Positions 7,810 through 16,389 of a stretch of 64,000 nt of DNA are shown in pieces. Under the pieces are notes generated by a model. It saw nothing but the letters and a program-made list of their open reading frames with translations, searched no databases and was not told the DNA's origin. Source of the DNA: Planctomycetaceae bacterium (GTDB taxonomy: Bacteria > Planctomycetota > Planctomycetia > Gemmatales > Gemmataceae); assembly GCA_013823135.1 (NCBI GenBank), contig PNLP01000030.1, positions 1-64,000 of the forward strand, read 5' to 3'. The translations under genes and the position numbers were made by a program. How positions within the stretch are numbered: the stretch's first letter is position 1; each line of letters begins with the position of its first letter.

Positions 7810-9783
7810 ATGGGCTATCGCAACCTCACAGCCTGCGTCGCGGACCTCGAACGGGCCGGCAAACTCGTTCGCATCGCGCAGGAGATCGACCCCCACCTCG
7901 AAGCCGCGGAGGTGCAGCGCCGCGTCTATCGTGCCGGCGGGCCAGCCGTGTTCTTCGAACGGGTGAAGGGGACTCCCTTTCCGATGGTGTCGAACCTGTT
8001 CGGCACCATGGAACGCACGCGGTTCATGTTCCGCGATGCGCTCGATGGCGTTCGCAAACTGGTCGAACTGAAAACCGACCCGTCGAACCTGATGCGCCGG
8101 CCTGGGCGATACTGGAACGTCCCGTTCCTCGCCTGGCGATTGCGACCGCAGTTCAGCCGATCTGGGCCAATCCTGGCACACCAGACGACTCTCTCGCAAC
8201 TGCCGCAACTCAAGTGCTGGCCACTCGACGGCGGCGCATTCGTGACACTGCCCCAAGTGTACACCGAACACCCGGACCGCCCCGGTTGGATGAAGTCGAA
8301 CCTCGGCATGTATCGCGTGCAATTCTCGGGGAACGACTTCGAGCCCGACCGCGAGTGTGGCCTGCACTATCAGATTCACCGCGGCATTGGCGTGCATCAC
8401 GCCGCGGCCCGGCGACGTGGCGAACTGCTGCCCGTGAACGTGGTGGTTGGTGGCCCGCCAGCGCTGGCCGTCGCGGCCGTGATGCCCTTACCGGAAGGCT
8501 TGCCCGAACTCGCGTTCGCGGGTGCGCTCGGCGGCCGCCGGTTGCGCATGGTGGTTGGTCAACCGCATGGGCTGCCGGGGAGAGTGGGAGATGGGGAGAC
8601 ACGGAGAGGGGGAGACGAAAACAGGACGGGTCTTTCTCCCCCTCTCCCCCACTCCCCATCTCCCACTCTCTCCATGCCCGCTGATGCGGATTTCGTCATC
8701 TCGGGGTACATCGACCCAACGCGCACGAAGCCCGAAGGCCCGTTCGGCGATCACCTCGGTTACTACAGCCTGACGCACGATTTCCCGGTGATGACGGTCA
8801 CGGGTGTGTATCACCGGCCCGGCGCGATCTGGCCGTTCACCGTCGTCGGGCGACCGCCGCAGGAAGACACATCCTTCGGCGAATTGATCCACGAACTGAC
8901 CGGCCCGATCATCCCAACCGTGCTGCCGGGTTTGCACGCGGTTCACGCCGTGGACGCGGCCGGTGTTCACCCGCTGCTGCTCGCCATCGGTAGCGAGCGA
9001 TACGTCCCGTATGCCGCGACTCGGCGACCGCAGGAACTCCTCACGCTGGCGAACGCCATTCTCGGGCAGGGGCAACTGTCGCTGGCCAAGTACCTGTTCA
9101 TCGCGGCAAAGGAAGACGCCCCCGAACTCGATATCCACGACATCCCCGCGTTCCTGCGGCACATCTTGGAACGCTTCGACCCCGAAACGGATCTGCACTT
9201 CCAGACACGCACGACGATCGACACGCTGGATTACTCCGCGGGGATGGGGCTGAACGCGGGGAGCAAGGTGGTGATCGCCGCCGCCGGCCCAAAGCGCCGC
9301 GAGTTGGGCAAGGAAGTGCCAGCCGACTTGAAGCTACCAGAAGGCTTCAGCGATCCACGGATCGTGAAGCCGGGGGTGCTGGCCCTCACGGGACCGAAGT
9401 GCGGAATTCGGAACGCGGAACGCGGAACGGAAAGCGAAGACCCGGACACCCGCCGATTGCTGTCGGCTCTTGATTCCGCATTCCGCACTCCGCACTCCGC
9501 ATTGAGCAACTTCCCGCTCATCACCGTTGTGGATGACAGCGAGTTCGTGGCCGGAAGCCTCAATAACTGGTTGTGGACAACCTTCACGCGGTCCGACCCG
9601 GCGAACGACATCCACGGCGTTGGGGCGTTCGTGGATCGCAAGCACTGGGGTTGTCGCGGCCCGGTGGTGATCGACGCACGGTTGAAACCGCACATGCCAC
9701 CGCCCCTGGAAGAGGACGCCGCCGTGACGAGACGAGTGGATTCGCTCTTCGCACGCGGCGGCCCGCTGCACGGAATCGAGTGA
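7810..9783 (+). CDS. UbiD-family decarboxylase with two repeat-derived insertions
   Basis: About 657 residues from ATG 7810; an in-frame GTG lies at 7798. UbiD enzymes are prenylated-FMN-dependent (de)carboxylases acting on aromatic or polyenoic acids, for example in ubiquinone or menaquinone synthesis. Visible landmarks are YRNLTACVADLE at the start, the IHRGIGVHHAAARR flavin-site region, and the catalytic segment KPEGPFGDHLGYYS. Two palindromic repeats are translated in frame: residues 257-288 (mostly charged, then Pro/Ser) and residues 531-565 (CGIRNAERGTESEDPDTRR and following). They make it longer than usual UbiD proteins of roughly 490-610 residues. No UbiX prenyltransferase gene is nearby. 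The substrate cannot be told from sequence. Confidence 0.85.
   Translation: MGYRNLTACVADLERAGKLVRIAQEIDPHLEAAEVQRRVYRAGGPAVFFERVKGTPFPMVSNLFGTMERTRFMFRDALDGVRKLVELKTDPSNLMRRPGRYWNVPFLAWRLRPQFSRSGPILAHQTTLSQLPQLKCWPLDGGAFVTLPQVYTEHPDRPGWMKSNLGMYRVQFSGNDFEPDRECGLHYQIHRGIGVHHAAARRRGELLPVNVVVGGPPALAVAAVMPLPEGLPELAFAGALGGRRLRMVVGQPHGLPGRVGDGETRRGGDENRTGLSPPLPHSPSPTLSMPADADFVISGYIDPTRTKPEGPFGDHLGYYSLTHDFPVMTVTGVYHRPGAIWPFTVVGRPPQEDTSFGELIHELTGPIIPTVLPGLHAVHAVDAAGVHPLLLAIGSERYVPYAATRRPQELLTLANAILGQGQLSLAKYLFIAAKEDAPELDIHDIPAFLRHILERFDPETDLHFQTRTTIDTLDYSAGMGLNAGSKVVIAAAGPKRRELGKEVPADLKLPEGFSDPRIVKPGVLALTGPKCGIRNAERGTESEDPDTRRLLSALDSAFRTPHSALSNFPLITVVDDSEFVAGSLNNWLWTTFTRSDPANDIHGVGAFVDRKHWGCRGPVVIDARLKPHMPPPLEEDAAVTRRVDSLFARGGPLHGIE
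8578..8673. repeat. GGGAGATGGGGAGA-type palindrome in frame in the UbiD gene
   Basis: Left arm GGGAGAGTGGGAGATGGGGA and a right arm of complementary CTCCCCCACTCCCCATCTCC sequence surround an AACAGGACGGG loop. It is translated as a low-complexity stretch in the middle of UbiD. No second copy was seen in this window. Confidence 0.85.
9401..9503. repeat. GCGGAATTCGGAA-type palindrome in frame in the UbiD gene
   Basis: Repeats of GCGGAATTCGGAACGCGGAA on the left and TTCCGCATTCCGCACTCCGC on the right. The same family forms the N-terminus of the OleB-like gene at 47260-47350. It is translated without a stop codon in both genes. Confidence 0.85.
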
Positions 9784-9796
9784 GCGTTTTGGCACA

Positions 9797-10110
9797 TTGG
9801 CGAGCGGGGGACGTAAGTCCCCTGTTGCCGTGAGGAAACAGAGACTGTCGCACCAACGGTGCCAGGATGCCCGAAAGACCAACCGAAATCGCTCGGTATT
9901 TGACCTCCCCCCTTGTGGGGGAGGTCGCTCCGAGTCTTCGAGGAGCGGGGGGGGGTGAAACCTTCGCAACTGATGAGGTCTTCCCCCCACCACCCGGCTC
10001 GCAAAGCCTCGCCACCCTCCCCCACAAGGGGGGAGGGCGATGAAACCCCAGCACTCAACATGCTACAGTCTCGGGAAACAGGGGACTTACGTCCCCCGCT
10101 CGCCAAAAAG
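9797..10110. repeat. Nested palindromes in the UbiD-exosortase gap
   Basis: This 461-base gap (9784-10244) holds no gene I can support. Its outer arms, TGGCGAGCGGGGGACGTAAG near 9798 and the complementary CTTACGTCCCCCGCTCGCCA ending near 10109, are the ends of the same element seen at 43657 and 60335. Inside lies a second, unrelated palindrome (9903-10037) with CCTCCCCCCTTGTGGGGGAG at one end and its complement at the other. One element appears to have entered the loop of another. The last 130 bases before the exosortase gene should carry its promoter, but none was clear. Confidence 0.8.
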
Positions 10111-10244
10111 GGGCACCCATCGAGAGGTTGGGGTTGACCTGTTTTCGGTGGATGGGCAACAATCCGCGCGGTCGGGGGAACAGGGTCACGGAACGACCCG
10201 CGAGCACTGCCCCGTGAGTTCGCCCTTTTCCAACAGGGACACGG

Positions 10245-11186
10245 ATGTTGACCACCAAAGTGCCCACACCAGATACCGTCGTTTCTCCCCCCGCACGCAT
10301 GCCTCTGTGGCCGCTCGCAGTCCTCAGCGCGTTGCTCGTCTGGGCCTACATGCCCATGCTCAGCGTGTTCGCCGACAAGTGGCTGAACGATCCTCAATAC
10401 TCCCACGGGCTCCTCGTCCCGTTCTTCTCCGCGTTTCTTATCCGCCGTGCGTGGCGTTCCGGGACGTTCACCCCGAAGCCGCTGCCGATCATCGGTTGCC
10501 TGCTCCTGGTGGTCGCGCTTGCGATGCGTGTTGTCGCGGGGAGCATGTTGTTCCACCAACTCGATGCCGCATCGCTGTTGCTCGCACTCACCGCCGTGAT
10601 CGTGGCCGCGGGCGGATGGCCACTGTTCAAGCGAACCGGCCCCGCCATCGCGTTCCTGATCTTCATGATCCCGCTGCCGTACGAACTCGAACGCAACGTC
10701 GGTCAGCCGTTGAAGACGGCCGCCACCGTTTGCAGCACGTTCCTGCTTCAGACGCTCGGACAGCCCGCCCTGCGTGACGGCAACCTCATCCTCATCGACG
10801 AGGTTCGCCTCGGTGTCGTGGATGCGTGCAGCGGCTTGAAAATGCTCATGACATTCGCGGCGTTCTCCATCGGCGCGGTTGTGCTGATGGATCGCACCAA
10901 GTTCGAGAAGTTCATGATTGTCCTGGGGATCGTGCCAATCGCGATCGCTTCAAACGTGTTGCGAATCACAGCAACGGGGATGAGCTACGTCATTTTCACG
11001 AACAAGGGAACGACGGAGTTCCTGCACGACTTACATGGCTGGCTGATGATGCCGGTCGGTCTCGCCCTGCTCGGGCTGGAACTGTGGGTTCTCACCCGAT
11101 TGGTGGTCGCACCCGAACCGGCCAAGCGGCCGGTTGCTCCGGCGGAGTCGGTGCATGTTCACGGGTTGAGTCCCGTCCCTGCGTAA
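10245..11186 (+). CDS. Exosortase (membrane cysteine transpeptidase)
   Basis: 313 residues, almost entirely hydrophobic, with about eight membrane helices. The three exosortase catalytic residues are present in the expected order: C195 in DACSGLKMLM, R240 in ASNVLRIT, and H264 in HDLHGWLMMP. Exosortases cut PEP-CTERM-type tails and attach proteins to the envelope or exopolysaccharide. The gene heads a run of plus-strand polysaccharide genes (11263-16367) that includes an EpsI-like partner, which is the usual context. It may belong to the planctomycete XrtU branch; the subtype is inferred. No protein with an evident PEP-CTERM tail was found in this window. Confidence 0.88.
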   Translation: MLTTKVPTPDTVVSPPARMPLWPLAVLSALLVWAYMPMLSVFADKWLNDPQYSHGLLVPFFSAFLIRRAWRSGTFTPKPLPIIGCLLLVVALAMRVVAGSMLFHQLDAASLLLALTAVIVAAGGWPLFKRTGPAIAFLIFMIPLPYELERNVGQPLKTAATVCSTFLLQTLGQPALRDGNLILIDEVRLGVVDACSGLKMLMTFAAFSIGAVVLMDRTKFEKFMIVLGIVPIAIASNVLRITATGMSYVIFTNKGTTEFLHDLHGWLMMPVGLALLGLELWVLTRLVVAPEPAKRPVAPAESVHVHGLSPVPA

Positions 11187-11262
11187 CAAGTTGAGCGACC
11201 GCCGAAACGCTGCCCCGATGGGGCTGCGACGACACACGATTCGCAAACGTTTCGTTCCCTGA

Positions 11263-13602
11263 ATGGACTCGGGTACGGATATGCCTCCACACACGACACC
11301 GACCGCACCAGCAACCGTCACCGCGGCACGACCGACCGCGGTTCGGCCGACGCCCGGTAAACCTGGCACCAAGCCCGACGAGGCCGCCAATGGCCTTCGC
11401 GTGCTGACGTACCTCCGCCTGCACTGGCTCATGATCGTTTTCTGCGGCACCCTCATTGGTGGAGGCGGTGCCTTCGCCGCGTGGGAACTGCTTTCCAGCA
11501 AGTTCGAGTCGTACGCACTGCTGCAGGTTCAGTCGGTCCCCCCAACCGTTGCGAATCAGAACAACCCGGGGCAAACCCGGACCGACTTCGTCACGTACCT
11601 CAAGACGACCTCGGCGCTCATCAAGTCCGAGTTCGTGCTGAACGCTGCCCTTCGCGATATCAAGGATCTCCCCACGATCAAATCGCAGAAGGATCCGATC
11701 AAGTTCCTCGATGAAGAACTGATCGTGAACTGGCAGGACGGCTCCGAGGTGATTCGCATCACGTTCAAGAGCCACGAACCCGCCGACGCCAAGAAAATCG
11801 TGGATGCGGTCCAGGCGGCGTTCATGAAGGAAGTCGTGCAGAAGGATGTGCAAGAGAAGCGAATCTTCGTGGACAAGATCGAAGAAGCGATGACGGACAT
11901 GCGGAAGCACCTGGAGAAGTTCGCGACCGTGCGACCCGGCAGCCCGAAGGGGCCGGATCAGATCAAGCAGGCCGGAGGAATTGCCGACGCCACCGCGCCG
12001 AATGGGACTCCCGCTGGTGTAGGGCCGACCGCACCGGGCCAATTGCCCGCGATAGCACCGGAAGCGGCCATCGCGCCGCCGATCAATCCGAATCCTGTCG
12101 TGCAACCAGCTTCGTTCAACACGAAGATGGACCCCCGCACGTTGGTGAGCAAGATCGCGTCGTTGCAGGCAGAACTGGAACGGCTCCCGTTGTCGATCAA
12201 CGACGGAAAACGCCGGCTCGCCGTCCTTCAGCAGAAGATGGAAGCGATCCGAAATGCACCGGTTCCGCAGGCGACTCTTGACGCCATCGAAAAGGATCAC
12301 GACGTGATCGTCCAGATCCTCACGACCAAGAAGGCCCAACGCGACTACGAGTTCTACGCCAAGGCAGGCGACCCGAACGCCCCAACCGTGCTCCAGTTGA
12401 AGCAGGCGTGGGATGCCCACGAGACCAGGCTCAAGGAAATTCGCAAGGAGAAGTCCAACGGGATCGAAGGGACACGGCGGGTTGCCGAGGCTCAGAAAGT
12501 GGCAACCGAGATGGAAGAACTGATCCACAACCTGAACCGAATGCAGGAACAGTTCGACGTGGCCAAGGCGATCCTGGCGAAATCTGAAAAGCACCTCGCA
12601 GAACTGCCGCCGTCGGAAAAGATCATGACGATCGAGGGCCGCGAAGTGGCCGGTTACCGCCCTGGCGACAGCCAGACCGAGAGCACCGACAGCATCTACC
12701 GCCGACTCGTTCAACAGTACTACACGACGCAGATGGAACTGAACTCCCCGACCCGCGTGCGTGTGCTCCAACAGGGCTCGAGCCCGACCCAGAAGGAGAT
12801 GAAGAAGCAGATCATGGCGACCGTGTTCGCCGCCTTCATGGGGTTTGGCATCATGGTGTTCGGTGTTGTCGCTTTCGAGACGTTCGCCAAACGGGTCAGT
12901 TCGCTGGCCGACGTGAAGACGGCAACGCCGCTGCCGGTCGTCGGTGTGATCCCCTGCAAGCCAAGCGAAGCGAACAGCCGCGACGCCGAGAAGCGAACCG
13001 CCGCGAATGAGTCGCTCGATCGACTCCGGGCCCACGTTTCTCAAGCATGGCTCGCCCGTGGTGCCACGACTGTGGCCGTCACAAGTCCGCTGGGCGAGGA
13101 AGGGAAAGCGTTCGTGGCATTCGGGCTGGCCAGCAGCCTGGCCCAGAGCGGCTACAAGACGTTGCTCGTGGACTTCGATTTGCGTGACCCCCAGTTGCAC
13201 GACTTCGCCGGCGTGCCGAACTCGCCCGGCGTCTGCGAACATCTGCGGGCGGAAACCGACCTCGCCACGGCACTTCACCTGCTGCCGAGCGGCTTGCACT
13301 TCCTGTCCGCCGGGAAATGGTCGGACGAGGCTCGCAAGGCTGCGACCGGCGAGCAACTGGAGAACCTGCTGGAGCGGTTCCGTGCCCCTTACGATTGCGT
13401 CGTGATTCACGGCCACGCCCTGCTGACGGCAGCGGAGTCGGTCGAAGTGGCCCGCCGCTGCGAGGTGGTCCTGGTGTGTGCGCTCTACCGTGAAACGACC
13501 TCGCCGCTGCTGAAGCGGGCCGCAGAGCGGGTCACCACGATGGAGATCCCGTATTCCGGCGTCGTGTACGTCGGAGCAACCGGGCAAGAGGCGCTGTGCT
13601 GA
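11263..13602 (+). CDS. Wzz/GumC-like polysaccharide chain-length protein with a degenerate BY-kinase domain
   Basis: 779 residues. A short cytoplasmic start is followed by a membrane helix near 50-70 (LMIVFCGTLIGGGGAFAAW), a long periplasmic coiled-coil region, and a second helix near 520-545 (MATVFAAFMGFGIMVFGVV). That is the Wzz/GumC topology. The C-terminal domain resembles the tyrosine autokinase CpsD/Wzc. Its Walker A' LLVDFDLRDP is intact. However, the P-loop reads PLGEEGKAF, lacking the Ser/Thr after Lys, and the Walker B aspartate position reads VVIHGHA. There is no C-terminal tyrosine cluster. It therefore probably regulates export or length without kinase activity. It lies 76 bases after the exosortase. 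Confidence 0.85.
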   Translation: MDSGTDMPPHTTPTAPATVTAARPTAVRPTPGKPGTKPDEAANGLRVLTYLRLHWLMIVFCGTLIGGGGAFAAWELLSSKFESYALLQVQSVPPTVANQNNPGQTRTDFVTYLKTTSALIKSEFVLNAALRDIKDLPTIKSQKDPIKFLDEELIVNWQDGSEVIRITFKSHEPADAKKIVDAVQAAFMKEVVQKDVQEKRIFVDKIEEAMTDMRKHLEKFATVRPGSPKGPDQIKQAGGIADATAPNGTPAGVGPTAPGQLPAIAPEAAIAPPINPNPVVQPASFNTKMDPRTLVSKIASLQAELERLPLSINDGKRRLAVLQQKMEAIRNAPVPQATLDAIEKDHDVIVQILTTKKAQRDYEFYAKAGDPNAPTVLQLKQAWDAHETRLKEIRKEKSNGIEGTRRVAEAQKVATEMEELIHNLNRMQEQFDVAKAILAKSEKHLAELPPSEKIMTIEGREVAGYRPGDSQTESTDSIYRRLVQQYYTTQMELNSPTRVRVLQQGSSPTQKEMKKQIMATVFAAFMGFGIMVFGVVAFETFAKRVSSLADVKTATPLPVVGVIPCKPSEANSRDAEKRTAANESLDRLRAHVSQAWLARGATTVAVTSPLGEEGKAFVAFGLASSLAQSGYKTLLVDFDLRDPQLHDFAGVPNSPGVCEHLRAETDLATALHLLPSGLHFLSAGKWSDEARKAATGEQLENLLERFRAPYDCVVIHGHALLTAAESVEVARRCEVVLVCALYRETTSPLLKRAAERVTTMEIPYSGVVYVGATGQEALC

Positions 13603-13608
13603 GCACTG

Positions 13609-13673
13609 TTTAGCGGTGGTCCCAGCGGGGCCACCAGGAACCGCAGTGATCCCGATGGGATCACCGCTAAACA
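13609..13673. repeat. TTTAGC...GCTAAA-ended palindrome
   Basis: Outer arms GTTTAGCGGTG and CACCGCTAAAC, with inner GGTCCCAGCGGGGCC and GATCCCGATGGGATC hairpins. It fills the gap between the Wzz-like and EpsI-like genes. Confidence 0.75.
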
Positions 13674-13688
13674 TCAACGAGCACCCTG

Positions 13689-14348
13689 ATGCTGAAGACC
13701 CCGATACTTGTTGTGATCGCAACTCTGATTGTGGGAGGCGCTCTGGTTCACGGAGCTGTGACCCAGCGGTGGTCCGTGTTCACCCCGAACCCGGCGCAGA
13801 CCGAACGATTGCACGGCCTGGAAGTGCGTTACGCCGACTGGCAACCCACCCTTGTGCCAACCGATATGCCCACGAACGAGCGGAGCATCGCGACCTCGCG
13901 CCGCTATATCTCGACCGACGGTCATTCGGGCGTAACGACGATCATCAGCGGCATTCCCGGATCGGTATCGACACACACTCCCGATATCTGTTACGTCGGG
14001 AGCGGGTACAAGTGTCTCCGTGGACCGAAGCGGGAGACGCTTGACCTGCCTGGCGGTTCGACGGTGACCCACTACATCGCGGACTTCGAGAAGAAGACGC
14101 AGTCGAAGGTGGACCGCGTTCGCATTCGCTGGGCGTGGAGCACGGACGGCACCTGGATCGCTCCGGATAACCCCCGGTGGCAGTTCGCGAAGCAACTGAA
14201 CACCGTGCCCGTGCTGTACAAGTTGTACGTCGCCACCCCGCTGGCCGAGGCGGAAGGCGACAGCGTTCCCGAAGACGATACTCCCACGAAGGCGTTCGTG
14301 ACTGCCGCGTGGGTTCAGTTCTCCACGGCGTTTGGTGGTGGTAAGTGA
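13689..14348 (+). CDS. EpsI-like exosortase-associated protein
   Basis: 219 residues with one N-terminal membrane anchor (about 4-25). The central HTPDICYVGSGY matches the H-x-P-E/D-x-C-Y-P/V motif of the EpsI family, which is fused to or encoded beside exosortases. EpsI-type domains are thought to cooperate with exosortase in envelope or polysaccharide processing; their reaction is not established. It follows the Wzz-like gene by 86 bases, with a palindrome between, and precedes the sugar transferase by 65 bases. The whole block is co-directional and probably one transcript. Confidence 0.8.
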   Translation: MLKTPILVVIATLIVGGALVHGAVTQRWSVFTPNPAQTERLHGLEVRYADWQPTLVPTDMPTNERSIATSRRYISTDGHSGVTTIISGIPGSVSTHTPDICYVGSGYKCLRGPKRETLDLPGGSTVTHYIADFEKKTQSKVDRVRIRWAWSTDGTWIAPDNPRWQFAKQLNTVPVLYKLYVATPLAEAEGDSVPEDDTPTKAFVTAAWVQFSTAFGGGK

Positions 14349-14413
14349 CAGGTGCGAGCTTGAGCGTTCACTCACACTCGAATTTCAGTTTTCGCCCCTG
14401 AGGATGGTTTCCG

Positions 14414-15151
14414 ATGTCCCAACGCACGACCCGGTTCGCCGGGCTGGTGACCCCGAGGCCCGCGGTGCGAACTCATACCGTGACCCGACGCCGTCCTGCT
14501 TCGATGCCCCTTCCGGTCTCCAAGACCGCATCGGGCATTGGTGAACGCGCGCAAACGGTTGCAGATCTGGCATTCGCTGGGGCGTTATCCATCGTGGCTT
14601 TGCCCGTTGTATTGTGCTGCGTGTTGCTCGTGCGCCTGACCTCGCGTGGCCCTGCGATCTACTCGCAGACCCGCGTCGGCAAGGGCGGGCGAATCTTCAC
14701 GCTCTACAAGATTCGCAGCATGTACTACGACTGCGAGCGTTTGTCCGGCCCGAAGTGGAGCACGCCGGGCGACCCGCGAATCACGCCGCTGGGCCGCATC
14801 TTCCGCAAGCTCCACCTCGACGAACTTCCGCAACTGTGGAACGTCCTTCGCGGCGACATGAGCCTGATTGGCCCGCGACCCGAGCGGCCCGAGATCGTCG
14901 CGAAGTTGCGAGAGTCCGTCCCAGGCTACAACCGCCGGCACACCGTGAAGCCGGGCATCACCGGGTTCGCCCAGATTCACTTGCCGCCCGACACCTGCCT
15001 GCGGAGCGTGAAGAATAAGCTCGCCTACGATCTGTTCTACATTCGGAACGCCTCGCTCACGCTGGGGTTGTCGATCCTGTTCGCCACGGGGTTGAAGCTG
15101 CTGGGTTTGAAGAAGCTGTATCAACGCAAGCCGCGTGTCCCAACGGAATGA
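14414..15151 (+). CDS. Undecaprenyl-phosphate sugar-1-phosphate transferase
   Basis: 245 residues of the bacterial sugar transferase family (WcaJ/ExoY type), which starts repeat-unit assembly by loading a sugar phosphate on the lipid carrier. A membrane segment (about 53-78) is followed by the family motifs FTLYKIRSMYYDCE, GRIFRKLHLDELPQLWNVL, GDMSLIGPRPERPE and KPGITGFAQIH. The ATG at 14414 follows a GAGGATGG ribosome-binding-like stretch. With the Wzz-like protein and the glycosyltransferase it forms a minimal exopolysaccharide set. Flippase and polymerase are not in the window. The sugar is not predictable. Confidence 0.9.
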   Translation: MSQRTTRFAGLVTPRPAVRTHTVTRRRPASMPLPVSKTASGIGERAQTVADLAFAGALSIVALPVVLCCVLLVRLTSRGPAIYSQTRVGKGGRIFTLYKIRSMYYDCERLSGPKWSTPGDPRITPLGRIFRKLHLDELPQLWNVLRGDMSLIGPRPERPEIVAKLRESVPGYNRRHTVKPGITGFAQIHLPPDTCLRSVKNKLAYDLFYIRNASLTLGLSILFATGLKLLGLKKLYQRKPRVPTE

Positions 15152-15167
15152 GCAGGATCAAAACGGA

Positions 15168-15289
15168 TTAACCACAGAGTCACAGAGAGCACAGAGAGAA
15201 AACCAACACCGAGAGAACACAGGGGTTTCAAACAACTCTTCTCTCTGCCTTTTGTTTTCCCTCTGTGCTCTCTGTGACTCTGTGGTTAG
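15168..15289. repeat. TAACCACAGAG-ended palindrome
   Basis: Left arm TTAACCACAGAGTCACAGAG with GAGCACAGAGAGAAAAC, and its inverse ending CTCTGTGACTCTGTGGTTAG. A second copy lies at 54906-55001. It lies between the sugar transferase and the GT2 gene and is free of stops in the GT2 frame. It is not counted as coding because the GT2 fold starts at the ATG at 15312. Confidence 0.85.
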
Positions 15290-15311
15290 TTCTGTTTCGT
15301 GGAGCTACACC

Positions 15312-16367
15312 ATGCCATCCATCAGCGTGATCGTCCCCGTGCGGAATGAAGCCAAGTCCATCGAGCACACCCTGCGGTTGCTCCTCACCCAGAACTTCCC
15401 ACGCGAGCAGTACGAAGTGATCGTCGCGGACGGCGTGAGTACCGATGCCACGGTCACCATCGTTCGCCGGCTGCAGGGTGAGTTCGACAACCTCAAACTC
15501 GTGTACAACCCAGCGAGGTTCTCGTCGGCCGGGCGGAACACGGCCATCCGGCACTCGACGAAGGATGTCGTTGTCGTCGTCGATGGCCACTGCCACGTCC
15601 CGGATCGGAACTACCTGAAGAACCTCTCGACCGCGTTCGACGCCAGCGGCGCGGATTGCCTCGGCCGCCCGCAACCGCTCGACGTGCCCGAACCGTCGCC
15701 GTTCCAGCAAGCCGTTTCCGCGGCACGAAGCAGCCGGCTCGGCCACAACCCCGGCTCTGACATCTATTCCGATCAGCCGAAGTTCGTCACGCCGCAGAGC
15801 ACCGCCGTGGCGTATAGCCGGACCGTGCTGCATCGCATCGGGATGTTCGACGAAGCGTTCGACGCCTGCGAGGATGTGGAGTTCAACGAGCGGGTTCACG
15901 CCGCGGGGCTGACGTGCTACTTCGCCCCGGCAGCGAAGATCGTTTACGAACCGCGGTCGAACTTCCGGGCGTTGTTCTACCAACTCTCGCGCTACGGCCT
16001 TGGCCGCGCTCGCCTCGCGTTCAAGCACCCGGACTCGCTGAGCCGGCCGGCACTGGTGCCGCCGCTGTGGGCTGTGTGGGCGATACTCGGCGGCTTGCTC
16101 GGGTTGGTGGTGCCGGAAATCGGTCTGATGTGGGCTGCGAGCCTGTGCCTGTACGCGGCCGTGCTGCTGGCTGCGGGCGTGCTGATTGGGCGCGGTCAGC
16201 CGCATGGTGTTGGCCGGCGGATTCCAATGGTGTTCGTGGCGATCCACTTCGGCTTCGCGTGGGGCTTCTGGAAGGAAGTGGCGAAACAGATGCGATCTGT
16301 GCGTTTTGGCGAGCGGGGGTGCGTAAGCCCCCCGAGATTTGAGTTAAGCAAACCCTCGGGGGGCTGA
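15312..16367 (+). CDS. GT2 glycosyltransferase, ExoA-like, with C-terminal membrane helices
   Basis: 351 residues from ATG 15312. The start is chosen because the GT-A fold begins at once (MPSISVIVPVRNEAKSIEHT). The nucleotide-sugar site is VVVDGHCHVP, in place of a plain DxD. The acceptor/catalytic region is CEDVEFNERV, the usual ED motif, and two or three hydrophobic helices (about 235-310) follow. This matches ExoA-type succinoglycan glycosyltransferases and fits the exopolysaccharide block. The final roughly 20 residues, from RFGERGCVSPP, are read from the palindromic element at 16307-16384, so the ancestral C-terminus has been replaced or extended. Confidence 0.88.
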   Translation: MPSISVIVPVRNEAKSIEHTLRLLLTQNFPREQYEVIVADGVSTDATVTIVRRLQGEFDNLKLVYNPARFSSAGRNTAIRHSTKDVVVVVDGHCHVPDRNYLKNLSTAFDASGADCLGRPQPLDVPEPSPFQQAVSAARSSRLGHNPGSDIYSDQPKFVTPQSTAVAYSRTVLHRIGMFDEAFDACEDVEFNERVHAAGLTCYFAPAAKIVYEPRSNFRALFYQLSRYGLGRARLAFKHPDSLSRPALVPPLWAVWAILGGLLGLVVPEIGLMWAASLCLYAAVLLAAGVLIGRGQPHGVGRRIPMVFVAIHFGFAWGFWKEVAKQMRSVRFGERGCVSPPRFELSKPSGG

Positions 16368-16384
16368 CGCCGCCCCGCTCGCCA
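16307..16384. repeat. TGGCGAGC...GCTCGCCA palindromic element
   Basis: Ends TGGCGAGCGGGG and CCCCGCTCGCCA, with inner arms CCCCCCGAG and CTCGGGGGG. It provides the tail and stop codon of the GT2 protein and lies between convergent genes, so it may also serve as a bidirectional terminator. Confidence 0.85.
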
Positions 16385-16389
16385 ATGAC

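Noticed and set aside
11092-13722. Very long minus-strand open frame opposite the Wzz-like gene
   Set aside because: Arg/His-rich shadow of a high-GC gene; the plus strand has recognisable Wzz topology and Walker A'.
15135-15311. N-terminal extension of the GT2 protein upstream of ATG 15312
   Set aside because: It is entirely palindromic repeat and precedes the first strand of the GT-A fold; ATG 15312 gives the usual start.
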